Shown here: one piece after another, positions 1 to 4,327 of the stretch | How positions within the stretch are numbered: position 1 is the stretch's first letter | How the letters are laid out: the number at the start of each line of letters is the position of its first letter | NCBI GenBank assembly: GCA_029882675.1 | Contig: JAOUKJ010000144.1 | Location: forward strand, 1 to 8,884 | Direction: 5' to 3' | DNA from: Cyclobacteriaceae bacterium | Lineage (GTDB): Bacteria > Bacteroidota > Bacteroidia > Cytophagales > Cyclobacteriaceae | DNA: 8,884 nt | Translations under genes and position numbers: made by a program | The notes under the pieces: generated by a model | What the model was told of the DNA's origin: nothing | Seen by the model: only the letters and a program-made list of their open reading frames with translations | Database searches by the model: none

Positions 1-9
1 ACCTGGCCT

Positions 10-111
10 TCGTGCCACGAATTTACCTTTGGGTGGAAGTACGGGATTGGATAATTCCTTAAAAAGAACCATCTGGTTCTCGAATTACCCGATGTTACAC
101 TCGTGGCACGA
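10..111. repeat. Paired short palindromes TCGTGSCACGA
   Basis: The 11-bp odd-centred palindrome TCGTGCCACGA (10-20) recurs as TCGTGGCACGA (101-111). Each is followed by ATT, so TCGTGSCACGAATT is a 14-bp direct repeat with one central mismatch. Because the core is palindromic and GGCC lies outside each copy (5-8 and 115-118), the pair is also an imperfect inverted repeat enclosing about 80 bp. Between them is a 6-bp hairpin (AGAACC-ATCT-GGTTCT, 65-80). No start codon with a plausible protein is seen in this stretch. The function is unknown: a paired operator, the edges of a small non-autonomous element, or a dispersed intergenic repeat are all possible. Confidence 0.5.
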
Positions 112-135
112 ATTGGCCTGAGGAGAGATCCCAAT

Positions 136-163
136 AGGCAGTCCACAGTAGCCAGTCGGCAGT
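136..163. repeat. Heptanucleotide repeat, NNNCAGT x4
   Basis: Four successive 7-nt units share CAGT at the end: AGGCAGT (136-142), CCACAGT (143-149), AGCCAGT (150-156), CGGCAGT (157-163). The last two are also the first 14 bp of the first 101-bp repeat unit and recur at the head of every later unit, so the large array appears to have grown out of, or inserted into, a degenerate heptamer run. No coding role is supported. Confidence 0.6.
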
Positions 164-552
164 ATGCTTGCTGGTGAAATTGGAGAGAATACTTCTGGTT
201 TTTTACGGTGTAAAGTCTTGATACTCACTACTTGTTACTTACTACTAATCAGCCAGTCGGCAGTATGGTTGGTCGTGAAATTGGAGAGAATACTTCTGGT
301 TTTTTACGGTGTAAGGTCTTTATACTCACTACTTGTTACTTACTACTAATCAGCTAGTCGGCAGTATGCTTGCTGGTGAAATTGGAGAGAATACTTCTGG
401 TTTTTTACGGTGTAGAGTCTTGAAACTCACTACTTGTTACTTACTACTAATCAGCCAGTCGGCAGTATGGTTGGTCGTGAAATTGGAAGGAATACTTCTG
501 GTTTTCTACGATGTAAAGTCTTGCTACTTGCTACTTACTACTTGTTACTAAT
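150..552. repeat. 101-bp tandem array, four copies
   Basis: Four head-to-tail units begin at 150, 251, 352 and 453, each exactly 101 bp except the last, which ends at 552. Each unit has two CAGT heptamers (14 bp), a core of about 58 bp holding GAAATTGGA and a T-run, four TACTNNN heptamers (for example 222-249), and one spacer base. Three diagnostic bases in the core (167, 171, 173 in copy 1) read C,C,G in copies 1 and 3 but G,G,C in copies 2 and 4, so the array looks like a duplicated 202-bp dimer. The period is not a multiple of three, so each copy is read in a different frame, which argues against a repeat protein. Copy 4 is the most diverged. Origin by replication slippage or unequal crossing-over is inferred. 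Confidence 0.9.
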
Positions 553-664
553 ATCCAACACCGAACACAGATCATCCAACGAAATAACCCCTCAACATTA
601 GACATGGCTATTCAATATCGGATATTTCGCCCTCCTTCCAACCCTTTTTGACGTTCCCGGGTCT

Positions 665-693
665 TTGACATACTAAACCAATAATCTTAATAC
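665..693 (+). promoter_or_regulatory. Possible promoter of serpin gene (TTGACA-17-TAATAC)
   Basis: TTGACA (665-670) and TAATAC (688-693) are separated by 17 bp, a good match to a generic housekeeping promoter. The Bacteroidota form (TTTG, then TAnnTTTG) is matched only at the upstream TTTG (664-667). A start site from this promoter would fall at or next to the ATG at 702, implying a leaderless or nearly leaderless transcript, or that the real promoter lies further upstream. The -10 half overlaps a perfect palindrome. Confidence 0.3.
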
Positions 694-700
694 CGGTATT
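689..700. promoter_or_regulatory. 12-bp perfect palindrome AATACCGGTATT next to serpin start
   Basis: AATACCGGTATT is a perfect 12-bp inverted repeat ending one base before the serpin start codon and overlapping the candidate -10 box. The position suits a repressor operator; as RNA it could also form a very short hairpin occluding the start. No Shine-Dalgarno sequence is present in this spot. The role is inferred from position only. Confidence 0.35.
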
Positions 701-701
701 C

Positions 702-1916
702 ATGAAAAAGACATTAATATATTTTGTCGGGCTGGTCTTCCTCAGTTCGTGCTATACGGAAGAGATCAACGGGCCGGTGAGCCTCAGGGAGCTGACCGCT
801 GAAGAGGAGGAGGTGGTGCTTTCAAACAATGATTTCGCCATCGGCATCCTGCAAAAAATTGATTCTGCAGAGCAGCAAAATTATTTTATCTCACCGTTAA
901 GCATCAGTTATGCGCTGGGGATGACCTACAATGGTGCCGGGGGCACAACCAAAGAGGCTATGGCCGCTACTTTAGGCTGCCAGGACCTTTCCCCTGAAAC
1001 GATCAATCAGGGCTATAAGGATCTTAAAGGCCTGCTTGCCGATGCAGATCCCAAAGTGACCATGGATATTGCCAATTCGATATGGTACAGGCAGGAACTG
1101 AATATAAAAGGCACCTTTAATGATCTTGTAACCACCTATTTCGATGCCCATGTCTCTCCGCTGAATTTTAATGATCCCGGCGCCAAGGACATCATCAACC
1201 AATGGGTGGCCGATAATACCAATGATAAGATACAAAACATGCTGGGTCAGATACCCCCTGAGGCTGTTATGTATCTGGTGAATGCCATTTATTTCAATGC
1301 CGACTGGAAGTATAAATTCGAGAAAAATCAAACTTCCCCCGGCGACTTTTTCAACGAAGACGGTACTATTTCAGAAGCACGGTTTATGGTGTCTGAAGGG
1401 GTAGAACTGTTGAAGTATTACCCGCCGGGCCTGACAATGGTTGATATTCCCTACAGCAACGGGCAATATGCGATGACGGTTCTTATGCCTGATAAAAGTA
1501 GCTCAACAAAAACAATCATTGAAAACCTGACCGCTCACCAGTTGAACGAGTGGTATTTAAATGCAGACACCTCTGCCGTAAAATTATTTTTACCGAAATT
1601 TAAAATCGAATATAAGACTTCCCTCAATGATGCCCTGAAAGCCCTGGGCATGGGGCTGGCTTTTTCTGACGGGGCCGACTTTTCCGGACTTTTCGAAGAG
1701 GTGCTTCCCCTGGCCATTACCAAAGTGGCCCATCAGACATTTATCAATGTGGATGAAACCGGTACAGAGGCCGCTGCGGCCACTTCCGTTGAGGTGGGAA
1801 TTACCTCAATGCCTTCAGGTCCACCGGTGGTTCGCATCGACCGGTCGTTTATATTTCTGATCAGAGAACGGCATACCAATACTATTGTTTTTGCGGGGAA
1901 GATGCTGGCGCCATAA
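702..1916 (+). CDS. Serpin family protease inhibitor, lipoprotein
   Basis: A 404-residue serpin, a suicide-type inhibitor of serine or cysteine proteases. The N-terminus is a lipoprotein signal peptide with lipobox LSSC (residues 14-17), followed by acidic residues (CYTEE), which in Bacteroidota can favour surface display; this supports the start at 702. Serpin landmarks in order: FISPLSISYALGM (62-74), NAIYFNADWKYKF (194-206), the reactive-loop hinge ETGTEAAAAT (352-361), and the C-terminal signature SFIFLIRE...TIVFAGK (382-400). The hinge has the small-residue pattern needed for loop insertion, so it is likely inhibitory. Counting 17 residues from the hinge Glu352 gives P1-P1' as Thr368-Ser369, but the loop is about three residues longer than in alpha-1-antitrypsin, so Ser369-Met370 or Met370-Pro371 cannot be excluded. 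Length is normal for the family. It appears monocistronic, with a terminator downstream. The target protease is unknown: its own, a prey's or a host's. Confidence 0.95.
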   Translation: MKKTLIYFVGLVFLSSCYTEEINGPVSLRELTAEEEEVVLSNNDFAIGILQKIDSAEQQNYFISPLSISYALGMTYNGAGGTTKEAMAATLGCQDLSPETINQGYKDLKGLLADADPKVTMDIANSIWYRQELNIKGTFNDLVTTYFDAHVSPLNFNDPGAKDIINQWVADNTNDKIQNMLGQIPPEAVMYLVNAIYFNADWKYKFEKNQTSPGDFFNEDGTISEARFMVSEGVELLKYYPPGLTMVDIPYSNGQYAMTVLMPDKSSSTKTIIENLTAHQLNEWYLNADTSAVKLFLPKFKIEYKTSLNDALKALGMGLAFSDGADFSGLFEEVLPLAITKVAHQTFINVDETGTEAAAATSVEVGITSMPSGPPVVRIDRSFIFLIRERHTNTIVFAGKMLAP

Positions 1917-1938
1917 TAAATAAACAGTAATGGGTAGC

Positions 1939-1952
1939 CCCGTATTCACGGG
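1939..1952 (+). other. Small hairpin downstream of serpin gene
   Basis: CCCGT (1939-1943) and ACGGG (1948-1952) form a perfect 5-bp stem with loop ATTC, 22 bp after the serpin stop codon. It lacks a following T-run, so on its own it is not a canonical terminator. It precedes the stronger candidate at 1968-2001 and may protect the 3' end or form a tandem terminator with it. Confidence 0.35.
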
Positions 1953-1967
1953 AGTGAAAAGACCAAT

Positions 1968-2001
1968 AAAGCGTGGAAAGTCAGATTGACCAACGCTTTT
2001 T
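1968..2001 (+). terminator. Probable intrinsic terminator of serpin gene
   Basis: The outer stem AAAGCGT (1968-1974) pairs with ACGCTTT (1993-1999), an inner stem GTCA (1980-1983) pairs with TGAC (1987-1990), and the descending arm runs into a T-run (1997-2001). An internal loop separates the two stems. Position, 50 bp after the serpin stop and before the aroE-like gene, fits a rho-independent terminator isolating the two genes. Confidence 0.6.
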
Positions 2002-2014
2002 ATCTCCATACGTG

Positions 2015-2116
2015 TAGCTTCCCTTTCTTTTTCCCAGCCCCACACCCCCTCATCTCTAAAATCTCACGTCTCTCTTCTCATATCTTTTGGTTTATGTTCT
2101 CTCCGTTTTTTTTCGT
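2015..2116 (+). repeat. Pyrimidine-rich tract with TCTCNNN heptad phasing
   Basis: About 100 bp upstream of the aroE-like gene are strongly C+T rich on the plus strand. Within it, units CCTCATC, TCTAAAA, TCTCACG, TCTCTCT, TCTCATA and TCTTTTG follow one another at exact 7-nt spacing (2048-2089), a degenerate heptamer run. A TTTG at 2086-2089 could serve as a -33 element, but no well-placed TAnnTTTG follows, so the aroE promoter is not confidently located. Confidence 0.45.
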
Positions 2117-2146
2117 ATTATTAGCAACGAAATTAATTAGAACATT

Positions 2147-2992
2147 ATGGCAATGTACCGATCTGAACTCATCGGCGTATTTGGCTTCCCGGTGGATGAA
2201 AACCCAACAGTGGTGATGCAGGAGGCCGCTTTCAAGGCACTCCATATGAATTGGCGCTATCTCAACTTTGAAATTAACCCCGGTGAACTAAAAAAAGCCA
2301 TTGAGGCGGCCATCACTTTTGGCATGAAGGGCTTTAACCTCACCATACCCCATAAAACAGACATTATTCCCTTTCTGGATGAGATGAGCCCCGATGCCCG
2401 CCTCATTGGGGCAGTTAACACGGTGAAAGTTGTAGAGGGAAAATTATACGGTGAAAATACCGATGGCAAGGGATTTGTCCGGGCGTTGGGGGAGGAGGGC
2501 ATTTCGTTGAAGGAGAAAAGGATACAACTCCTGGGTGCCGGGGGCGCTGCCCGTGCCATTGCCGTGGAAGCGGCGCTGGCTGGTGCATCCCATATTCACA
2601 TCGTGAACCGGGACGGGGAAAAGGGGCAGGATCTGACCAACCACATCTCGGAAAATACCCCCGCCACAGCAGATTTCAGGGGCTGGTACGGGCCAGTGGA
2701 GGTCAGGGATGAGGTCGATATTCTGGTCAATGCCACAAGTATCGGGTTATATCCCCATGTCAGTGAAAAACCTGACCTGGATTACGATGGGATAAAGCCT
2801 GGTATGGTGGTTTGTGATGTCATTCCCAATCCACCGGACACGATGTTTTTAGCTGAAGCGAAAAAGCGGGGCGCCACTGCCCTTGATGGCTTGGGCATGC
2901 TCGTTTACCAGGGAGCCATTGGATTTGAATACTGGACAGGACAACAGGCACCGATAGAGGTGATGAAAGCAGCGATGCGAGGGGCGTTTTAA
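2147..2992 (+). CDS. aroE: Shikimate dehydrogenase family protein (AroE-like), atypical N-terminal motif
   Basis: A 281-residue cytoplasmic enzyme of the AroE family, which reduces 3-dehydroshikimate to shikimate with NADPH. Domain order is normal: substrate domain (about 7-112), then a Rossmann NADP domain with GAGGAA (130-135) and NR (154-155), and the closing helix GLGMLVYQGA (248-257). The catalytic Lys70 (FNLTIPHK) and Asp106 (ENTDG) are present, as are Asn64, Thr66, Asn91 and Gln255 at shikimate-contact positions. The usual N-terminal HSKSP motif, whose two serines hold the substrate carboxylate, is replaced by VDENPT (16-21), two residues shorter. The substrate may therefore differ (quinate or another cyclic hydroxy acid), or this may be a divergent true AroE; the symbol is provisional. 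A second in-frame ATG at 2153 is an equally possible start; neither has a clear Shine-Dalgarno. No other shikimate-pathway gene is nearby. Its stop overlaps that of the convergent gene. Confidence 0.88.
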   Translation: MAMYRSELIGVFGFPVDENPTVVMQEAAFKALHMNWRYLNFEINPGELKKAIEAAITFGMKGFNLTIPHKTDIIPFLDEMSPDARLIGAVNTVKVVEGKLYGENTDGKGFVRALGEEGISLKEKRIQLLGAGGAARAIAVEAALAGASHIHIVNRDGEKGQDLTNHISENTPATADFRGWYGPVEVRDEVDILVNATSIGLYPHVSEKPDLDYDGIKPGMVVCDVIPNPPDTMFLAEAKKRGATALDGLGMLVYQGAIGFEYWTGQQAPIEVMKAAMRGAF

Positions 2993-4038
2993 TCAATACA
3001 TGAATAACGTTTTCCAGGATTCATGGCATGTCCCCAACCCAATATTTCCGCATGTTGCAGGTGGTCATCAATAGGAAGATAACCCGTCATCACCAGGCCC
3101 CCGGTATGAAAATAGACAGCGTCCATGTCAGAGAAAGTGCCGTCCGGGTAATGACTGAAGCCACCATCCGGTTTTTGGCACGACAATATCCATTTGGTAG
3201 CCTGTGCATATGCTTTATCAAGACGAGGATCATTTGGATCGCCCAATTGCCGGAGGACAAACAAGGCATCGAAACAGGCATGAACGTCCCAGTCGGGGTG
3301 TTTAATGGCCCAGGAGCCGTCGGATTTCTGGTCTTTTAGTACGCGCTCTACCATTTCAACGGCTTTTGGTGTGGGTTGCCCGATGCACCTGAAATAGTGG
3401 GCCGCATGAAAAGTAGAGGCGACATGGTCTTGCAGGTACCCATCTTCTTTTTGCTCCCTCAGGATATAAGCGCGCATAGCCTGGTCAATATGCTGAGGCA
3501 TTTTTTCGTCCAGGGCGCTGTAAAAAAGTGGAAAAAAGCTGGTGGTATATAAAGGGAGTTTGGTAAAACGCTCTTCTTCAAAAAAGTAATCTATAACAGG
3601 CTTGGGATCATATTGAGGTTTTTCCCCTAAAAGGCGCAGGGCGACAACGGCCTGCGTGGTGTTGTACAATTTTGCCAGTGGGGCCTGGGGGTCAAAATTG
3701 CCTGTCGGGGCATAAAAGGCCCCATCGGATTGCTGACAAGCATGTAGAAAGGCCTTGGTTTTATCCTGATAGGGGAGTTGCCAGCCAAAGGTATTGGAGA
3801 GGATGGTGGCATAGGCAGGTGCCGCAATCCCTGAAGCCCGGGTGTCGGAAGTGCCCTCATAGCCGTTCACTGTGCCCGGGTTGAAGGATCCGTCCGGATT
3901 GGCTGTTTTAGCAATAAAGGCTTTAATGCTTTCCAGGACCTCATTGGGCTCTGCCTTAAAGGCAAAAAGACCCAGCGAAACAGCCCCTGTAAGAAAGGTA
4001 GTCTGTTTAAGGAAATTACGTCGGTTGGTATAAGTCAT
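2989..4038 (-). CDS. Tat-exported prenyltransferase/squalene-oxidase-repeat protein
   Basis: A 349-residue protein starting with a twin-arginine signal (NRRNFLK, residues 5-11, then a hydrophobic stretch to about 27), so it is probably folded with or without a cofactor in the cytoplasm and exported by Tat. The rest shows repeated Q-x-x-DG-[GAS]-[FW] motifs: ANPDGSF (46-52), QQSDGAF (102-108), QKEDGY (196-201), QKSDGSW (237-243), QKPDGGF (288-294). These are the signature of the alpha/alpha-barrel family containing protein prenyltransferase beta subunits and terpene cyclases. The segment WDVHACFDALFVLRQLG (250-266) followed by FHTGGLVMTGYL (310-321) resembles the zinc-site region of Rab geranylgeranyltransferase beta (D-x-C ... 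H), with His253 in place of Cys. No DXDD cyclase motif is seen. Substrate and reaction are unknown. The gene stands alone on this strand, convergent with the aroE-like gene. Confidence 0.85.
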   Translation of the reverse strand: MTYTNRRNFLKQTTFLTGAVSLGLFAFKAEPNEVLESIKAFIAKTANPDGSFNPGTVNGYEGTSDTRASGIAAPAYATILSNTFGWQLPYQDKTKAFLHACQQSDGAFYAPTGNFDPQAPLAKLYNTTQAVVALRLLGEKPQYDPKPVIDYFFEEERFTKLPLYTTSFFPLFYSALDEKMPQHIDQAMRAYILREQKEDGYLQDHVASTFHAAHYFRCIGQPTPKAVEMVERVLKDQKSDGSWAIKHPDWDVHACFDALFVLRQLGDPNDPRLDKAYAQATKWILSCQKPDGGFSHYPDGTFSDMDAVYFHTGGLVMTGYLPIDDHLQHAEILGWGHAMNPGKRYSCID

Positions 4039-4162
4039 ACTGCTTTATTTGTTTTTCAATCCAATTTACAAACTATTTGAAAATATACAGCGGTGAAAGG
4101 TAAGATCCTTCTTGCATCAGGATGAAGATCAACGCTATGCGTACGAAGGTGCCACAGTTGAG

Positions 4163-4180
4163 CCGGGCTGTAAAACCCGG
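4163..4180. other. GC-rich hairpin in divergent intergenic region
   Basis: CCGGG (4163-4167) pairs with CCCGG (4176-4180) around CTGTAAAA. It lacks a T-run on either side, so it is not a typical intrinsic terminator. It lies about 150 bp upstream of the M1 peptidase start and about 125 bp upstream of the prenyltransferase-repeat gene start on the other strand. It may be an operator or a leader RNA element; nothing decides between these. Confidence 0.3.
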
Positions 4181-4310
4181 ATAACGGCATTCTCACAACT
4201 TCACGCCTCTTCACACCCCCAAACCGCCATTTCCAGCTCTCCTGTCTCCAAAACTAACATCTTTATAGGGGCGTTGTTGTGTATATAGTTTAAATTGACT
4301 TAATTTAATA

Positions 4311-4322
4311 AATAAATTTATT
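4311..4322. promoter_or_regulatory. 12-bp AT palindrome before M1 peptidase start
   Basis: AATAAATTTATT is a perfect 12-bp palindrome ending 5 bp before the ATG at 4328. Like the one before the serpin it begins AATA and ends TATT and sits where a ribosome binding site would be expected. Its pure A/T composition makes a chance origin more likely than for the serpin palindrome. Confidence 0.25.
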
Positions 4323-4327
4323 CAACA

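Larger units (their letters stand above)
553..701. other. Unique leader between tandem array and serpin gene
   Basis: About 150 bp of non-repeated sequence without a plausible open reading frame. It contains the probable promoter and palindrome of the serpin gene at its right end (665-700). A CT-rich stretch (629-644) is the only other visible compositional feature. No RNA gene or clear terminator is recognised. With the array and the palindromes to its left it makes up roughly 700 bp without a supported gene at the window start. Confidence 0.5.
4039..4327. other. Divergent intergenic region
   Basis: This 289-bp region must hold promoters for both flanking genes. It contains a hairpin with GC-rich stem CCGGG (4163-4167) and CCCGG (4176-4180) around an 8-nt loop, a G-poor C/T/A-rich stretch (about 4190-4258) similar in composition to the tract before the aroE-like gene, and an AT-rich end with a 12-bp palindrome. 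A weak plus-strand promoter could be TTG (4277-4279) with TAATTTAA (4301-4308), spaced 21 bp. No convincing minus-strand TAnnTTTG is visible. Confidence 0.4.

Noticed and set aside
60..80. Minus-strand terminator (AGAACC hairpin followed by a 5-T run on the minus strand)
   Set aside because: The stem is only half GC and there is no minus-strand gene to its right for at least 2 kb, so it has nothing to terminate.
2..118. Open frame from the window edge that could be the end of an upstream gene
   Set aside because: All three plus-strand frames are open for part of this stretch, none gives a recognisable protein end, and the DNA contains paired palindromes typical of intergenic sequence.
164..551. 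Two small plus-strand reading frames (164-349 and 333-551) coding for similar peptides
   Set aside because: They are the same tandem repeat read through. The 101-bp period shifts frame each copy, the peptides look alike only because the DNA repeats, and there is no ribosome binding site or family match.
150..552. CRISPR array
   Set aside because: The repeated unit is about 101 bp and continuous, with no short conserved repeat separated by variable spacers, and no cas gene is present.
3107..3130. Class II terpene cyclase DXDD motif in the prenyltransferase-repeat protein (SDMDAV)
   Set aside because: The sequence is DMDA, lacking the last Asp, and sits near the C-terminus after the last QxxDGGF repeat rather than at the cyclase active-site position.
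4141..4190. Part of a cobalamin-type riboswitch (GTGCCAC and a GCCGGG hairpin)
   Set aside because: Only short look-alike words are present; the required multi-stem junction and conserved boxes are absent and the downstream gene is not a B12 or transport gene.
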